From Tianweitania sp. UT-5YL-CI-8 (GTDB taxonomy: Bacteria > Pseudomonadota > Alphaproteobacteria > Rhizobiales > Rhizobiaceae), in assembly GCF_030010215.1 (NCBI RefSeq), contig NZ_JASCRR010000010.1:62001-126000 (forward strand): DNA of 64,000 nucleotides. Direction: 5' to 3'. Below the pieces are notes generated by a model. It was not told the origin of the DNA and did no database searches. It saw nothing but the letters and a program-made list of their open reading frames with translations. Shown piece after piece: positions 1 to 10,959 of the stretch. Position numbers and translations under genes: made by a program. Each line of letters opens with the position of its first letter. Position 1 is the first letter of the stretch.

Positions 1-311
1 ACGAAGCACATATGCGTATTGGACAGATGATCGATGATCTCGTCGATGCATTCCTCGGCAGCGGCACGGCCGACTTCAGGCTGCGATCCGGCGCCGAGAC
101 CTTCCGTGACGTGGGCGCCCAGCTGGATCAGGCGTTCGGCCTTCGACATCGTCAAGGCCTGCGCATCGGTGTTTGCAACGACGAATTCGACGCCACGCAG
201 ACCGGCCGTGATCATGTTGTTGACGGCATTGCCGCCGCCGCCGCCGACGCCGAACACGGTGATCCGTGGCTTCAGCTCCGTAATATCGGGTTTTTGAAGA
301 TTTATCGTCAT
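1..311 (-). CDS. ftsZ: Cell division GTPase FtsZ, N-terminal part (cut by window edge)
   Basis: FtsZ is the tubulin-like GTPase that polymerises into the Z-ring at the division site. Only the first 103 codons are present. They start at the ATG complementary to 309-311 and run off the left edge. The translation opens [15 protein letters not shown], then shows the glycine-rich nucleotide-binding strand ([18 protein letters not shown]) and the segment [10 protein letters not shown], and ends in [12 protein letters not shown]. All of this is typical FtsZ. An AAGGA Shine-Dalgarno sequence lies about 8 bases upstream. The gene follows ftsA after 71 bases, the canonical order at the end of the dcw cluster. 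The GTPase T7 loop and C-terminal tail lie outside the window. Confidence 0.97.
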   Translation of the reverse strand, partial: MTINLQKPDITELKPRITVFGVGGGGGNAVNNMITAGLRGVEFVVANTDAQALTMSKAERLIQLGAHVTEGLGAGSQPEVGRAAAEECIDEIIDHLSNTHMCF

Positions 312-382
312 GGATGTCGTCCTTTTCGCCTTTCCCGCCGCTGCGCCGCCGCGGCTGCCACTGGGGCTGTCCCCGTCATTAC

Positions 383-1696
383 TCAAAAACTGTCTCTCAA
401 CCACTGGCCCATCCGCGAGAAGCGCCCGCCCGTCCCGGTCATCCGGAACGAGGAGGAGCCTTTCGCAAACCGGCTCTCGAAACTTGCGACCTGCGGATAG
501 ATCAAAAGACCTACCGACGTTGCGAAGGCCGGGCCTTTCGCCGCTTCCGGCAGGCCGGCCACACCGAGCGGACGGCCGATCCGGACATTGCGTCCCAGAA
601 TGCGTCTTGCCGCCTCGGGCATGCCGACCAGCTGGCTTGCACCACCCGTCAGAACCACCCGCTTGCCCACGGCGTTGCCGTAGCCAGACTTGTTGATTCG
701 GTCGCGCATCGCCTCCAGCGTCTCTTCGACGCGTGCCCGGATGATGCGCATCATCACCGAGCGCGGCACCTGTACCGGCACTTCGCCGTCGTCGAGACTG
801 CCGATCGGCTGGATGGTCACCAGGTCGCGGTCGTCAGCGCTGCCCGACAGCGCCGAACCGTGCATGACCTTCAGCCGCTCGGCGTCTTCGAGACGCATCG
901 AAAGGCCCTTGGCGAGATCGAGCGTTACGTGATTGCCGCCGATCGGCACCGAATCGGCGCGAACCAGCTTACCCTCTGAGAAGATCGACATCGTCGTCGT
1001 ACCGCCGCCCATGTCGATGCAGGCAGCACCCATTTCGAGTTCGTCGTCGACAAGCGCAGCAAGACCGCTGGCATAGGGCGTCGCGATCAGCTGCTCGACG
1101 GACAGATGCGAGCGGTTGATGCAGAGCTCCAGATTGCGCAGGGGTGCGGCGTCGCCGGTCAGCACATGCATATCCACGCCGAGCGTCTCGCCGACCATGC
1201 CGCGCGGATCGCGGATACCGCGCTCGCCGTCGAGCGAGAAGCCGACAGGCAGGGAATGAATGACTTCGCGCTCGGCGCGCAGCGCCTGCTTGGCGCCGGC
1301 GGCGAGCACGCGGGTAACATCGTTCTCGTCGACCTCATGTCCGCCTAGATTGACGTTCGCCGTAAACGCCTGGCTCTTGAGACGCCCGGCGCTGAGATTG
1401 ACCAGCAACGACTCGACCGTCAGGCCGGCCATGCGTTCGGCTGCATCGACCGCGAGACGGATCGCCTGCTCGGCCTTGGCAAGATCGACGATGACGCCCG
1501 ACTTCACGCCCTGCGACTTCTGATGCCCGATGCCGATGACCTGAACGTCGTGGGTACGGCCCTTGAGCAACCGCGCACCTTCGCGTGGCTTCAGGCGCGC
1601 AATGATGCAGCAGACCTTGTTGGAGCCGATATCCAGCACCGTCAACACGCCGGAACGGCGCGAGGGTCCTTCGTTTTTTCCGCCCAGCCAGCTCAT
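383..1696 (-). CDS. ftsA: Cell division protein FtsA
   Basis: FtsA is an actin-like ATPase that tethers FtsZ filaments to the inner membrane and recruits later divisome proteins. The 437-residue product shows the actin-fold phosphate 1 motif ([16 protein letters not shown], about residues 20-35), the 1C-domain SHS2 segment in the first third, and the phosphate 2 motif [15 protein letters not shown] near 225. An adenosine motif ([12 protein letters not shown]) follows, and the C-terminus [10 protein letters not shown] resembles the amphipathic membrane-targeting helix. Length is normal for alphaproteobacteria. Its start overlaps the end of ftsQ by 4 bases, implying translational coupling. Confidence 0.97.
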   Translation of the reverse strand: MSWLGGKNEGPSRRSGVLTVLDIGSNKVCCIIARLKPREGARLLKGRTHDVQVIGIGHQKSQGVKSGVIVDLAKAEQAIRLAVDAAERMAGLTVESLLVNLSAGRLKSQAFTANVNLGGHEVDENDVTRVLAAGAKQALRAEREVIHSLPVGFSLDGERGIRDPRGMVGETLGVDMHVLTGDAAPLRNLELCINRSHLSVEQLIATPYASGLAALVDDELEMGAACIDMGGGTTTMSIFSEGKLVRADSVPIGGNHVTLDLAKGLSMRLEDAERLKVMHGSALSGSADDRDLVTIQPIGSLDDGEVPVQVPRSVMMRIIRARVEETLEAMRDRINKSGYGNAVGKRVVLTGGASQLVGMPEAARRILGRNVRIGRPLGVAGLPEAAKGPAFATSVGLLIYPQVASFESRFAKGSSSFRMTGTGGRFSRMGQWLRDSF

Positions 1697-2646
1697 ATGC
1701 GCTTACCTGCATTGGTCTTGCCGCGCTGCTTCAGCTCCGCTTCGCGGCGCTCCATCGCTCCCGGCGTCAACTGGACGACCATCCTGTCGGCGATACGCAT
1801 GTCGACGACAGCGACATCCTTGTCCAACAGTCCGTTCTCGCGCTGCTGCTGCAGCAGATCCGCCATTGCCGCTTCCTCGCCGAACTCCGGCAGCTTCACG
1901 GTGATGCCGTTTTCAAGGCGAATGTCCCAGCGGCGCTCGCCGATACGGACATACCCCTTCACCCGTGCGGCGAGTTCAGGATAGGCCGCCACGCGGTCGA
2001 TGAAGCTGACAGCGCCTTCCGGCGCGCCAGCGCCCACGATCAGCGGAAGCGAGGCCTGCCGGCCACCGTCGAACGGCGCGATGATGCGGCCCGAACGCTC
2101 GATGACATTGAGCTGACCTGCCGTCTGCCAGATCGCGAAGGCTTCACGCTCCACGATCTTCACTTCGATCGAATCGGGATAGGTCTTGCGGACGGTCGCC
2201 GTCTCCACCCAGGGCAGCCCCTGAATGCGCTCGCGCGCCTCGTCGGGATTGAAGCCGATCAGCGATGTCCATCCGTTCAGCTCAAGCCGGTCGAGCACGT
2301 CGATCTCCGACGTCTCGCGATTGCCCGAAACCTGGATCTCATCGACGGCGAAGCCGCTATGGGCAGTGATGGTTTGAACCACTTCAGGCGTATGGCCGCC
2401 GAGATAGGTGCCATAGGCCAGCGCACCGCCGATATAGGCTGCTGAGAGCATCGTCGCGGCATAACGGGGGGCGACGAAGTCGCCGCGCAACAAACGGCCG
2501 GCATGGCGAACGTGCCGGCGCATGAAGCGCGGCAGCACGAGATAGCGACGCAAACGGGAGCCGCCGAAAGGCAGCAGCGAATCGCCGCACCCCCGTCCCG
2601 ATGTCCCAAATCTCAACGAAGACACGACGCGTCCTCCACCATCCAA
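1693..2646 (-). CDS. ftsQ: Cell division protein FtsQ
   Basis: FtsQ is a bitopic inner-membrane protein that links the FtsBL pair with the rest of the divisome. The 317-residue reading has a basic cytoplasmic N-terminus, one membrane segment at about residues 62-83, a POTRA domain around 98-166 ([18 protein letters not shown]) and the FtsQ beta domain with [16 protein letters not shown] near 240. The start used here overlaps ddlB by 34 bases. A later in-frame ATG at about residue 42 would remove that overlap, so the exact start is uncertain. The neighbours ddlB and ftsA support the assignment. Confidence 0.93.
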   Translation of the reverse strand: MDGGGRVVSSLRFGTSGRGCGDSLLPFGGSRLRRYLVLPRFMRRHVRHAGRLLRGDFVAPRYAATMLSAAYIGGALAYGTYLGGHTPEVVQTITAHSGFAVDEIQVSGNRETSEIDVLDRLELNGWTSLIGFNPDEARERIQGLPWVETATVRKTYPDSIEVKIVEREAFAIWQTAGQLNVIERSGRIIAPFDGGRQASLPLIVGAGAPEGAVSFIDRVAAYPELAARVKGYVRIGERRWDIRLENGITVKLPEFGEEAAMADLLQQQRENGLLDKDVAVVDMRIADRMVVQLTPGAMERREAELKQRGKTNAGKRI

Positions 2647-3539
2647 CTCAACAGACCGCCGAACGGATGACCGGCCTGCGCAGCGATTTCGGGCACCAAA
2701 GAGGTCGGCGTCATGCCGGGTTGAGTGTTGACCTCCAGCCAGACGACCTCCCCTTCTTCGGAGACGCGATCGTCGTAGCGGAAGTCAGATCGGGAGACGC
2801 CCCGACAGCCGATCGCTTGGTGAGCCTTGAGTGCGAGTGTTTGTATTTTTTGGTAAATATTTGGTGAAAGTTTTGCCGGGCATTCGTGCTTTGAGCCGCC
2901 GGCAACATATTTCGAGTCATAGTCGTAGAAGGCGTGACCGGTCGGGATGATCTCGCAAACACCGAGCGCGACATCGCCCATGACGGCGCAGGTCAGCTCA
3001 CGGCCAGGGATATAACGCTCGACCATCACGGTATCGCCATAGCGCCAGCCCGACGAGCTGATGACCTGCGGCGGATGTGACTGATCCTCCTTGACGATCA
3101 CCACGCCGAAGCTCGATCCCTCGGCGACGGGCTTCACCACATAGGGCGGCTTCATGGGGTGTTCGTTGCGAATCGAAAACCGCGAGACGACCGTCGATTC
3201 GGCGACAGGGATGCCCACCGCCTTGGCAATCGTCTTGGACTGTTCCTTGTTCATGGCAAGGGCGGAGGCCAGCACGCCGGAATGGGTATAGGGAATGCCG
3301 AGATATTCGAGAATGCCCTGGATCGTGCCATCCTCGCCGAAAGGACCGTGCAGCGCATTGAAGGCGACATCGGGGCGAAGTTCGGCAAGCACGGCGCCGA
3401 CGTCGCGGGTCACGTCCACGCGGGTCACCCGATATCCCTCGGCCTCGAGCGCGTCGGCGCACGCCTTGCCGGAAGACAGGGAAACCGGACGCTCGGACGA
3501 AAAGCCACCCATGAGCACGGCAACATGCTTGGAGTTCAT
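2613..3539 (-). CDS. ddlB: D-alanine--D-alanine ligase
   Basis: This cytoplasmic ATP-grasp ligase makes D-Ala-D-Ala for the UDP-MurNAc-pentapeptide. The 308-residue product begins [20 protein letters not shown], the typical Ddl amino-terminal loop. It has [12 protein letters not shown], the ATP-grasp segment [11 protein letters not shown] and the metal-binding region [13 protein letters not shown] near the C-terminus. It is the first gene of the ddlB-ftsQ-ftsA-ftsZ subcluster. The 253-bp gap before it is much longer than the other gaps in the cluster, so it probably has its own promoter. Confidence 0.96.
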   Translation of the reverse strand: MNSKHVAVLMGGFSSERPVSLSSGKACADALEAEGYRVTRVDVTRDVGAVLAELRPDVAFNALHGPFGEDGTIQGILEYLGIPYTHSGVLASALAMNKEQSKTIAKAVGIPVAESTVVSRFSIRNEHPMKPPYVVKPVAEGSSFGVVIVKEDQSHPPQVISSSGWRYGDTVMVERYIPGRELTCAVMGDVALGVCEIIPTGHAFYDYDSKYVAGGSKHECPAKLSPNIYQKIQTLALKAHQAIGCRGVSRSDFRYDDRVSEEGEVVWLEVNTQPGMTPTSLVPEIAAQAGHPFGGLLSWMVEDASCLR

Positions 3540-3582
3540 TTCCCCATTTTCCCCTCTCTACACCAACACCAAATTCTGAAAT

Positions 3583-3722
3583 GAGTCCGAGTCTTCCGGC
3601 AGGTTGCCCCTCCAGACGGAAGATCCGCGTTACGCGTCGAAACGACTCAAATCAGGAAACGCTTTAGGCCAAAGAATCAGAGACTGGATTCCGAGGCAAG
3701 TCCTCAAGATTCCGATTGATTC
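3583..3722. promoter_or_regulatory. Cluster of seven GANTC (CcrM methylation) sites upstream of ddlB-ftsQAZ
   Basis: Seven GANTC pentamers occur in 140 bp, starting at 3583, 3589, 3644, 3674, 3687, 3708 and 3718. With equal base use about half a site would be expected in this length. GANTC is the target of the cell-cycle methyltransferase CcrM, and in Caulobacter methylated GANTC promoters, including that of ftsZ, respond to GcrA. The rest of the 3540-3792 gap holds no convincing gene. Control of ddlB-ftsQAZ by methylation is inference; the sites themselves are read directly. Confidence 0.7.
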
Positions 3723-3725
3723 ACT

Positions 3726-3740
3726 TTAGCTTACACTTAG
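3726..3740. promoter_or_regulatory. Weak CtrA-box-like site
   Basis: TTAG, seven bases, TTAG. The CtrA consensus is TTAA-N7-TTAA, so each half matches 3 of 4. The site lies beside the GANTC cluster. Two degenerate halves are weak evidence taken alone. Confidence 0.25.
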
Positions 3741-3747
3741 ATGAAGA

Positions 3748-3773
3748 GGCCTTCGCGAAGCTTGCGTAAGGCC
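3748..3773 (-). terminator. Hairpin after murB
   Basis: GGCCTT at 3748-3753 pairs with AAGGCC at 3768-3773, and a CGC/GCG extension follows after a one-base bulge. It lies about 20 bases past the murB stop codon. There is no strong T-run, so it may be a weak terminator or an mRNA-stabilising stem. Confidence 0.4.
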
Positions 3774-3792
3774 TTCAGGAGGCACTTTAGCC

Positions 3793-4758
3793 TCAGAGCA
3801 ATTGCCCAAGGAATTCCTGCACTTCGCGCCCGGACTTGAATCGCCCGATACGCTTGATTTCCCAATGCAGGCGAATTCCGGAAGCCTCCAGCACGCGAGC
3901 GCGCACCGTCTCACCCAAAAATTCAAGGTCGAAGCCGGTGGCCGTTCCGGTGTTGATCATGAAATTGCAGTGCATCGGCGACATCTGCGCGCCGCCGATC
4001 AGAAGCCCGCGACAGCCCGCTTTGTCGATTTCTTTCCAGGCGGACGTGCCTTCGGGGTTCTTGAAGGTCGACCCTCCGGTCTTCTCGCGGATCGGCTGCA
4101 CCGTCTCTCGGTGATGCTGGACCGCGTCCATCGCCTCGCGGATGACAGCTTTGTCTTCGAGATAGCCCTCAAAGACCGCCGAGGTGAAGATCAAATCCGC
4201 TGCGGCGGCCGAATGCCGGTATTCGTAGCCCATCTCTTCATTCGACAGCACATGCAAATTGCCCTGCCGGTCGAGTGCGCGGACTTCGACCACCCGCTCG
4301 CGGGTTTCGACGCTGTTGGCGCCCGCATTCATGCGCAAGGCGCCGCCGACGCCGCCCGGAATGCCATGATAGAAATGAAAGCCGCCGATGCCGGCTTCGA
4401 GCGCGACGCCCGCCAAGCGTTTGTCGGGACAGGCCGCCCCTGCCCGGATGCGTGTGTCGGAGATCACCTCTGCCTCGCCAAACCCCTTGGCCGACAACCG
4501 AACGACGAAACCCGGAATGCCGCCTTCGCGCACCAGAAGGTTGGAGCCGATGCCCACGACCATGACCGGCACATCTGACGGCACAGCCTTCAGGAAAGCC
4601 GCCAGATCGTCCTCGTCGGCAGGCTGGTAGAGCGCATCGGCCAGGCCGCCGGCTCTGAACCATGTGATCTTTTCCATCTCGGCATTGGGCGTTATCCGTC
4701 CGCGCAGGCCCGAAAGCCTGTCGCCAAGACTGGCGATCAGCGCGTCGCCGGCTGTCAT
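3793..4758 (-). CDS. murB: UDP-N-acetylenolpyruvoylglucosamine reductase
   Basis: MurB is the FAD enzyme that reduces UDP-GlcNAc-enolpyruvate to UDP-MurNAc with NADPH. The 321-residue product starts at [11 protein letters not shown] and has the FAD-binding stretch [14 protein letters not shown], then [16 protein letters not shown]. The catalytic-serine motif GGSTFKNP lies near residue 225 and a conserved C-terminal [13 protein letters not shown] follows. A further upstream ATG at 4800 was rejected because the ATG at 4758 overlaps the murC stop by 4 bases, the common coupling pattern in this cluster. A hairpin follows the gene. Confidence 0.96.
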   Translation of the reverse strand: MTAGDALIASLGDRLSGLRGRITPNAEMEKITWFRAGGLADALYQPADEDDLAAFLKAVPSDVPVMVVGIGSNLLVREGGIPGFVVRLSAKGFGEAEVISDTRIRAGAACPDKRLAGVALEAGIGGFHFYHGIPGGVGGALRMNAGANSVETRERVVEVRALDRQGNLHVLSNEEMGYEYRHSAAAADLIFTSAVFEGYLEDKAVIREAMDAVQHHRETVQPIREKTGGSTFKNPEGTSAWKEIDKAGCRGLLIGGAQMSPMHCNFMINTGTATGFDLEFLGETVRARVLEASGIRLHWEIKRIGRFKSGREVQEFLGQLL

Positions 4759-6161
4759 GATCCCGCTCCCGCGAGATCCTTCGGCAGGGCATAGGCCCAT
4801 TGGGTTATGCTTCCAGCGCCGAGGAAGACGACAAAATCGCCGGGCTTGGCCAGAGAGCGCACAATGGGCGCGATAGCGTCGGGGCTTTCGATGTAGCGCG
4901 CATCGCGATGACCGCCAGCGCGGATGCGCGAGGTCAGCGTCTCGGAGGTCACGCCCTCGATCGGGTCTTCGCCCGCCGTGTAGACGGGCGCGAGGATCAC
5001 CGTGTCAGCATCGTTGAAGCAGGCCGAGAAATCGTCGAACAGGTCGCGCAGCCGGGTGAAGCGATGCGGCTGGGCAATGGCGATGACCCGCCCCTTAGTC
5101 GCGTCGCGGGCCGCGCGCAGCACCGCTTTGATCTCGACGGGATGGTGGCCGTAGTCGTCGAACACCTCGACGCCGTTCCAGGTCCCGGTGTGGGTGAAAC
5201 GGCGCTTCACACCGCCGAAGGACGACAGGCCGCGCTTTATAGCCTCTGGCGAAATGCCGAGTTCGAACGCCACCGCAATCGCTGCCGTCGCGTTCGAGAC
5301 GTTGTGCCGGCCCGGCATCGGCAGGCGCAGATCGGAAATGACGGTCTCGCCTCCGGTCTTACGATTGCGGATAGTTACGTCGAACAGCGACGCAGCGCCT
5401 TCCATGCGGTGATTGGTGAAGCGGACGTCGGCCTGCGCATTGTTGCCGTAGGTGATGACGCGGCGATCCTCAATGCGGCTGACCAGCGCCTGCACCTCGG
5501 GATGGTCGGTGCACATCACACCGAAACCGTAGAAGGGTACATTCTCGACGAACTGCCGGAACGCCTCGCGCACCCTGTCGAAATTGCCGTAATGGTCGAG
5601 ATGCTCGGGATCGATGTTGGTGACGACCGCGACGTCGGCCGGCAGCTTCAGGAAGGTACCGTCGCTTTCGTCGGCCTCGACCACCATCCACTCGCCCTCG
5701 CCCATGCGGGCATTGGTGCCATAGGCGTTGATGATGCCGCCATTGATGACGGTCGGGTCGAGCGCTCCAGCTTCAAGAAGGGTCGCGACCATGGAAGTGG
5801 TCGTGGTCTTGCCATGCGTGCCGCCAATGGCGATGGCATTGCGGAAGCGCATCAACTCAGCGAGCATTTCGGCGCGGCGCACGATGGGCAGCAGCTTTTC
5901 GCGCGCGGCCATGAGTTCGGGATTGGACTTCTTGATCGCGGTGGACACCACAACCACTTCGGCATCCCCGATATTCTCGGCGCGATGGCCGACGAAGCAC
6001 TCGATGCCCTTCTCGCGCAGGCGCTGGACATTGGCGCTCTCGGCCTGGTCCGATCCTTGGACCTTATAGCCGAGATTGTGCAGCACTTCGGCAATGCCGC
6101 TCATGCCGATGCCGCCAATGCCGATGAAATGGACGAGACCGATGGTCTGCGGCATCTTCAT
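4755..6161 (-). CDS. murC: UDP-N-acetylmuramate--L-alanine ligase
   Basis: MurC attaches L-alanine to UDP-MurNAc, the first amino acid of the stem peptide. The 468-residue protein has an N-terminal UDP-binding domain ([21 protein letters not shown]), the Mur ligase P-loop [12 protein letters not shown] near 120, the central segment [12 protein letters not shown] and the C-terminal domain with [11 protein letters not shown]. Length and motifs are normal for MurC. It overlaps both murG and murB by 4 bases. Confidence 0.97.
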   Translation of the reverse strand: MKMPQTIGLVHFIGIGGIGMSGIAEVLHNLGYKVQGSDQAESANVQRLREKGIECFVGHRAENIGDAEVVVVSTAIKKSNPELMAAREKLLPIVRRAEMLAELMRFRNAIAIGGTHGKTTTTSMVATLLEAGALDPTVINGGIINAYGTNARMGEGEWMVVEADESDGTFLKLPADVAVVTNIDPEHLDHYGNFDRVREAFRQFVENVPFYGFGVMCTDHPEVQALVSRIEDRRVITYGNNAQADVRFTNHRMEGAASLFDVTIRNRKTGGETVISDLRLPMPGRHNVSNATAAIAVAFELGISPEAIKRGLSSFGGVKRRFTHTGTWNGVEVFDDYGHHPVEIKAVLRAARDATKGRVIAIAQPHRFTRLRDLFDDFSACFNDADTVILAPVYTAGEDPIEGVTSETLTSRIRAGGHRDARYIESPDAIAPIVRSLAKPGDFVVFLGAGSITQWAYALPKDLAGAGS

Positions 6162-7282
6162 GGGCGCATTCCTTCCTTGAATTCCGTTATCGTTTTGCCG
6201 GACGCAATAGCCTCGGCGAGGTCGGCGAGCAACTGTGTAGCCTGCGGCTTGCCGACTGACCTTGCGGCAGAGGCCATGGCGGCCAGCCTGTCCGGCTGCT
6301 GCATCAGTCCGCCGAGCAGATCGGCAATCTTCTGCGGAGAAAGGCTAGCCTGCGGGTGAACCTCACCGCCGCCGGCGGCTTCAAGTGCCGCCGCATTGGC
6401 GGCCTGGTCATGGTCGAGCGCATGCGGATACGGCACCAACAGCGCCGGACGGCCGATCACAGCGATTTCCGACACGGTCGACGCTCCCGAGCGCGACATC
6501 ACAAGATGGGCCGCTGCAATGCGCTGCGCCATGTCTTGGAAGAAGGGCGACACATCCGCCGCGATGCCGAGCTTCGCATAGGCCGCGTTGACCTTATCGA
6601 CATCCTCGGGCCGGGCTTGCTGGGTAATCTTCAATCGCCCGCGCAGGTCTGGCGACAGAAGGCCGATAGCAGCGGGAATGGCATCCGAGAAATATTGCGC
6701 GCCCTGGCTGCCACCGAACACGAGGAAGTTGAACTCCCCGTCTGCGGAAGGCGCGTACGGGATTAAAGCTGCTTCCAGAACGGCAGGCCGCACCGGGTTG
6801 CCGGTGACTACGGTCTTGGACGAGAACGTGCCTCCCGTCTCGGGCAGGAACCCTCCCGCAATGGCCGAAACGCGTGCCGCCAGCGCCTTGTTGGCGCGGC
6901 CCATGACGGCGTTCTGCTCGTGCACCATGGCGGGCACGCCGCGTCGGCTCGCGGCATAGAGCGGCGGCAGCGTCGGATAGCCGCCGAAGCCCACGACCAC
7001 GGCCGGCTTGATCTTGGCCAGCAAGGCGGTTGCCTGCCGTACGCCTTTCCAGATCGTCCAGAAGGATCGCATCAGCGCGATGGGATTCTTCGAGCCGAAC
7101 GTCGCCGACGCAATGGGATGGACGGCTTTTGCCGGGAAATGGCCGGCAAACCGGTTGGCGCGCGCGTCGGTGGCAAGATGCACCTCCCAGCCGCGCGCGG
7201 CCAGTTCATGCGCCAATGCCTCGGCAGGAAAGAGATGGCCGCCGGTTCCTCCGGCGGACAGCAGAACGACACCCTTGCTCAT
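6158..7282 (-). CDS. murG: UDP-GlcNAc:undecaprenyl-PP-MurNAc-pentapeptide GlcNAc transferase
   Basis: MurG is the membrane-associated GT28 glycosyltransferase that converts lipid I to lipid II. The 374-residue product starts [20 protein letters not shown], with the family's GGTGGH loop. It has [11 protein letters not shown] and the donor-binding region [38 protein letters not shown] and DHDQAANA follow in the C-terminal half. The chosen ATG lies one base after the ftsW stop. An ATG 14 codons upstream would overlap ftsW and adds unconserved residues. Confidence 0.96.
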   Translation of the reverse strand: MSKGVVLLSAGGTGGHLFPAEALAHELAARGWEVHLATDARANRFAGHFPAKAVHPIASATFGSKNPIALMRSFWTIWKGVRQATALLAKIKPAVVVGFGGYPTLPPLYAASRRGVPAMVHEQNAVMGRANKALAARVSAIAGGFLPETGGTFSSKTVVTGNPVRPAVLEAALIPYAPSADGEFNFLVFGGSQGAQYFSDAIPAAIGLLSPDLRGRLKITQQARPEDVDKVNAAYAKLGIAADVSPFFQDMAQRIAAAHLVMSRSGASTVSEIAVIGRPALLVPYPHALDHDQAANAAALEAAGGGEVHPQASLSPQKIADLLGGLMQQPDRLAAMASAARSVGKPQATQLLADLAEAIASGKTITEFKEGMRP

Positions 7283-7283
7283 C

Positions 7284-8447
7284 TTATTCCGCCGGAACGC
7301 TGTGCGAAGCCATGCTGGCGCCAAGGCCCATCTGGCGGCGTTTTTCGGGCTTCTTGCGGGTCAGCGACAACACCATGCCCATCGATATCGCAATGGCGAT
7401 CAGCGAGGAGCCGCCATAGGAGATGAAAGGCAACGTCATGCCCTTGGCGGGCATCAGCTGAAGGTTCACGCACATGTTGATGACCGACTGAAGGCCGAAG
7501 ACCACGACCAGTCCGCCCACCGCATAGCGGGTGAAATCATCTTGTTCCTTCAGCGCGGTGCTCAAGCCACGCAGCACGATGAAGGCGAACAGAACCATGA
7601 TGATGAAGCAGAGGAACAGACCGAACTCCTCGCCAGCGACGGCGAAGACAAAGTCGGCATGGCTGTCGGGAATGACGCGCTTGACCGTGCCCTCGCCGGG
7701 ACCGACGCCGAACCAGCCGCCGTTGATCAGCGCATCGCGGCCCATATCGACCTGGAAGGTATCGCCCTCGCCCGTCAGGAAGCGGTCTATGCGGCCACGG
7801 ACGTGGTCGAACATCTCATAGGCGACGAAGCCGCCACCGACGCCCAGGCCACCTAGAAGCGCTATCCAGAACCATGGCAATCCCGCCATGAAGAACATGA
7901 TACCCCACGTGCCGAGCACGAGGATCGTCTGCCCCATGTCGGGCTGTGCGACGAGCAGCGTCACGACTACGATCAGCAGACCGACGGCGAAGAAATTGCC
8001 GGGAATATCGGGCTGACGCTTATGCTCGGCAAACAGCCACGCACACATGACCACGAAGGCCGGCTTGAGGAATTCCGAAGGCTGGATCGACACGCCGGCA
8101 AAAGACAGCCAGCGCCGCGCGCCCTTGACCTCCACACCGAGAAACAGCACGGCGACCATGCAGATCAGCATCGCGATCAGCATGAACAGCGCCAGACGGC
8201 GAATCTGCCGCGGCTTCAGGAACGACACCAAAAGCATCACGCCAAGTGCTGGAAGCGTGAAGATGATCTGACGGGTGGCGAAATGGAAGCTGTCGAGGCC
8301 GATGCGTTCGGCCACGGCCGGACTGGCGGCGAAGGACAGTACGATACCGAGCCCCATCAGCGACAGGAACGCGGCCAGGAACCAACGGTCGACAGTCCGC
8401 CACCAGACGGCGACTGGACTGGTATCGAGACGGCTTGTCACGGCCAT
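7284..8447 (-). CDS. ftsW: Peptidoglycan glycosyltransferase FtsW (SEDS family)
   Basis: FtsW is the divisome SEDS polymerase that builds septal glycan strands from lipid II together with FtsI. The 387-residue product has about ten predicted membrane segments. It carries the conserved [18 protein letters not shown] and [12 protein letters not shown] blocks, and [17 protein letters not shown] in the large periplasmic loop. Near the C-terminus, [19 protein letters not shown] matches the SEDS signature. The start ATG shares one base with the murD stop. Confidence 0.96.
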   Translation of the reverse strand: MAVTSRLDTSPVAVWWRTVDRWFLAAFLSLMGLGIVLSFAASPAVAERIGLDSFHFATRQIIFTLPALGVMLLVSFLKPRQIRRLALFMLIAMLICMVAVLFLGVEVKGARRWLSFAGVSIQPSEFLKPAFVVMCAWLFAEHKRQPDIPGNFFAVGLLIVVVTLLVAQPDMGQTILVLGTWGIMFFMAGLPWFWIALLGGLGVGGGFVAYEMFDHVRGRIDRFLTGEGDTFQVDMGRDALINGGWFGVGPGEGTVKRVIPDSHADFVFAVAGEEFGLFLCFIIMVLFAFIVLRGLSTALKEQDDFTRYAVGGLVVVFGLQSVINMCVNLQLMPAKGMTLPFISYGGSSLIAIAISMGMVLSLTRKKPEKRRQMGLGASMASHSVPAE

Positions 8448-9847
8448 TATCGTGTCCCTCCGATGGATTTCACGCCATCAATAGCAGTCACAGCTTGCCT
8501 GAAGGCTTCGCCGCGGACCTCGAAGTTCTTGAATTGATCGAAACTGGCGCAGGCCGGAGACAACAGAACCACCGCCTCGCCGGCTGGATCGGCGGCCGCA
8601 TCGCGCGCGGCATGTTCGACGGCGGCGGTCAGCGTTCCAGAAATTTCATACGGCGCTGCCTCGCCCAGCGTTGCCGAAAAGGCGGGTGCCGCCTCACCGA
8701 TCAGATAGGCACGGGCGATGCGCGGGAAGAAGCCGCGCAGGGATTCGATGCCGCCTTCCTTGGGCAGGCCGCCGGCAATCCAGTAGATTCGCGGAAAGCT
8801 CGACAGTGCCGGGGCAGCCGCATCCGCATTGGTGGCCTTGGAATCGTTGACGAAGAGCACGTGATCTTTGCGCCCGACCTGCTCCATGCGGTGGGCAAGG
8901 CCCGGGAAGCTTTCGAGCCCGGCGCGGATTTCGGGCAGCCGCAGTCCGGCCTTCAGGCAGGCGACAATGGCCGCGAGTGCGTTCTGAGCATTGTGCTGGC
9001 CGCGCAACGATCCGATGCCTTCGAGCGAGGCGACTTCGGTGTAGCGTCCGCCCGATGCCTTCATCAGCCGAACGCCATCGGCGAAATAACCATCGGTCAG
9101 CGGCAGGCGCTTGGAGATGCGCACGACATCCCGGCCCGCCCGCTCCAGCCTGTCGGCTATCTGCGCACAATACGCGTCGTCCACGCCGATGATCGCCGTT
9201 TCGCTGCCGGCCACCAGACGCTCCTTGACGGCAGCGTAGTGCTGCATCGTGCCGTGGCGGTCGAGATGGTCGGGCGTCAGGTTGAGCAGGATGCCGGCTG
9301 TCGGATTGATCGAAGGCGCAAGATCGATCTGGTAGGACGAGCATTCGACCACATAGTACCGCTTCGAAGTCGGCGAATCCAACGTCATCACCGCCCGGCC
9401 GATATTGCCGCCCATCTGGGTATCGCGGCCCGCAGTCTTCAGAATATGGGCGATCAGCGCTGTCGTGGTCGACTTGCCGTTGGTGCCGGTGATGGCGATG
9501 AAGGGCGCGTCCGGCGCATGTGCGATCCGCTCGCGTGCGAACAGTTCCACATCGCCAATGATCTCGACGCCCGCGCCCCGCGCGATCTCCACCGTCCAAT
9601 GCGGCTTGGGATGGGTCAGCGGCACGCCCGGCGACAGCACGAAAGAGGAAATGCCGGCCCAATCCGCGCCGCGCAAATCGGCGGTCACGATACCTTGCGC
9701 CCCTGCCTTGGCGACGCTTTCGGGATTGTCGTCCCATGCAAGAACCGACGCGCCACCCTGCAGCAACGCAAGTGCTGTCGCAATGCCCGATCCGCCGAGG
9801 CCGAAGAGGGCGACTTTCTTGCCGGAGAATGTGGTGGCTGGGATCAT
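8447..9847 (-). CDS. murD: UDP-N-acetylmuramoyl-L-alanine--D-glutamate ligase
   Basis: MurD adds D-glutamate to UDP-MurNAc-L-Ala. The 466-residue protein has the N-terminal nucleotide fold ([20 protein letters not shown]), the Mur ligase P-loop [14 protein letters not shown] near 120, [12 protein letters not shown] in the central domain and the C-terminal segment [18 protein letters not shown]. It lies 7 bases downstream of mraY and touches ftsW. Confidence 0.97.
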   Translation of the reverse strand: MIPATTFSGKKVALFGLGGSGIATALALLQGGASVLAWDDNPESVAKAGAQGIVTADLRGADWAGISSFVLSPGVPLTHPKPHWTVEIARGAGVEIIGDVELFARERIAHAPDAPFIAITGTNGKSTTTALIAHILKTAGRDTQMGGNIGRAVMTLDSPTSKRYYVVECSSYQIDLAPSINPTAGILLNLTPDHLDRHGTMQHYAAVKERLVAGSETAIIGVDDAYCAQIADRLERAGRDVVRISKRLPLTDGYFADGVRLMKASGGRYTEVASLEGIGSLRGQHNAQNALAAIVACLKAGLRLPEIRAGLESFPGLAHRMEQVGRKDHVLFVNDSKATNADAAAPALSSFPRIYWIAGGLPKEGGIESLRGFFPRIARAYLIGEAAPAFSATLGEAAPYEISGTLTAAVEHAARDAAADPAGEAVVLLSPACASFDQFKNFEVRGEAFRQAVTAIDGVKSIGGTR

Positions 9848-9854
9848 CGCGGCC

Positions 9855-10937
9855 TCAGCGCAGCTTGAGGCTGGAAAGGCCGACGAGAGCCAGGATGACG
9901 GCGACGATCCAGAACCGGATGACCACCTGGCTTTCGGTCCAGCCGAGCTTTTCGAAATGGTGATGGATAGGCGCCATCAGGAAGACGCGCCTGCCGGTCA
10001 TCTTGAAGTATCCGACTTGGATAATCACGGAGAGCGCCTCAACGACGAACAAGCCGCCGACAATGGCCAGCACGATCTCATGCTTGGTGGCCACGGCAAC
10101 GGTGCCAATCAAGCCGCCCAGAGCGAGCGAACCCGTGTCGCCCATGAAGATTGCGGCGGGCGGTGCGTTGAACCAGAGGAACCCGAGGCCAGCGCCGATG
10201 ACCGCACCGAGCACCACGGCCAGTTCACCGGTGCCGGGCACGAAATGAATCTGCAGATATTCGGCGAACACCGCGTTGCCCGAGAGATAGGCGATCATGC
10301 CAAAGGTGGCGGCCGCAATCATGATCGGCACGATAGCGAGCCCGTCCAGCCCGTCCGTCAGGTTCACCGCATTGCCCGCGCCGACGATGACGACACAGGC
10401 AAAGGGAATGAAGAACCAGCCGAGATTGATCACCAAATCCTTGATGAAGGGGAAGGTCAGCGAAGACGAGAAATTGGTCTGGCCGGCCTGCATGATGAAG
10501 ATCGCGGCAATGCCGGCGATCAGAAATTCGATCGCCAGTCGCGCCTTGCCCGAAAAGCCCATATGCGACTGCTTGGTGACCTTGAGATAATCGTCGTAGA
10601 AACCGATCGCGCCGAAGCCGACTGTGACAAGAAGCACGACCCAGACATAGATGCTGGTGATGTTGGCCCAGAGCAGCGAGGAGCCGATGATGCCGCACAG
10701 GATCATCAGGCCGCCCATGGTCGGGGTACCGGCCTTCTTGAAATGGGTCTGCGGTCCGTCGGCGCGGATCGGCTGACCCTTGCCCTGTCTCACGCGAAGC
10801 GAGTTGATGATCGCCGGTCCGAAAATGAAGACGATCAGCGCCGAGGTAATCAGCGCGCCGCCTGTACGGAAAGTGATGTAGCGGAAGACATTCAGTGCGG
10901 CGAACTGATCCGCGAACGCAACGAGAAAGGTTAGCAT
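9855..10937 (-). CDS. mraY: Phospho-N-acetylmuramoyl-pentapeptide-transferase
   Basis: MraY moves phospho-MurNAc-pentapeptide from UDP to undecaprenyl phosphate, making lipid I in the inner membrane. The 360-residue polytopic protein shows the family motifs [18 protein letters not shown] (catalytic aspartates), [13 protein letters not shown] and [12 protein letters not shown], with [11 protein letters not shown] near the C-terminus. Length equals that of typical MraY. Gaps of 22 bases to murF and 7 to murD indicate one transcription unit. Confidence 0.98.
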   Translation of the reverse strand: MLTFLVAFADQFAALNVFRYITFRTGGALITSALIVFIFGPAIINSLRVRQGKGQPIRADGPQTHFKKAGTPTMGGLMILCGIIGSSLLWANITSIYVWVVLLVTVGFGAIGFYDDYLKVTKQSHMGFSGKARLAIEFLIAGIAAIFIMQAGQTNFSSSLTFPFIKDLVINLGWFFIPFACVVIVGAGNAVNLTDGLDGLAIVPIMIAAATFGMIAYLSGNAVFAEYLQIHFVPGTGELAVVLGAVIGAGLGFLWFNAPPAAIFMGDTGSLALGGLIGTVAVATKHEIVLAIVGGLFVVEALSVIIQVGYFKMTGRRVFLMAPIHHHFEKLGWTESQVVIRFWIVAVILALVGLSSLKLR

Positions 10938-10959
10938 GCGATCGGTGTCCCCAGACTGT

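Noticed and set aside
4800-6359. 519-codon open frame on the plus strand opposite murC
   Set aside because: It is antisense to murC and murG, which have full family motifs. The product is rich in Arg, His, Asp and Gly without any domain, as is usual for complements of GC-rich genes.
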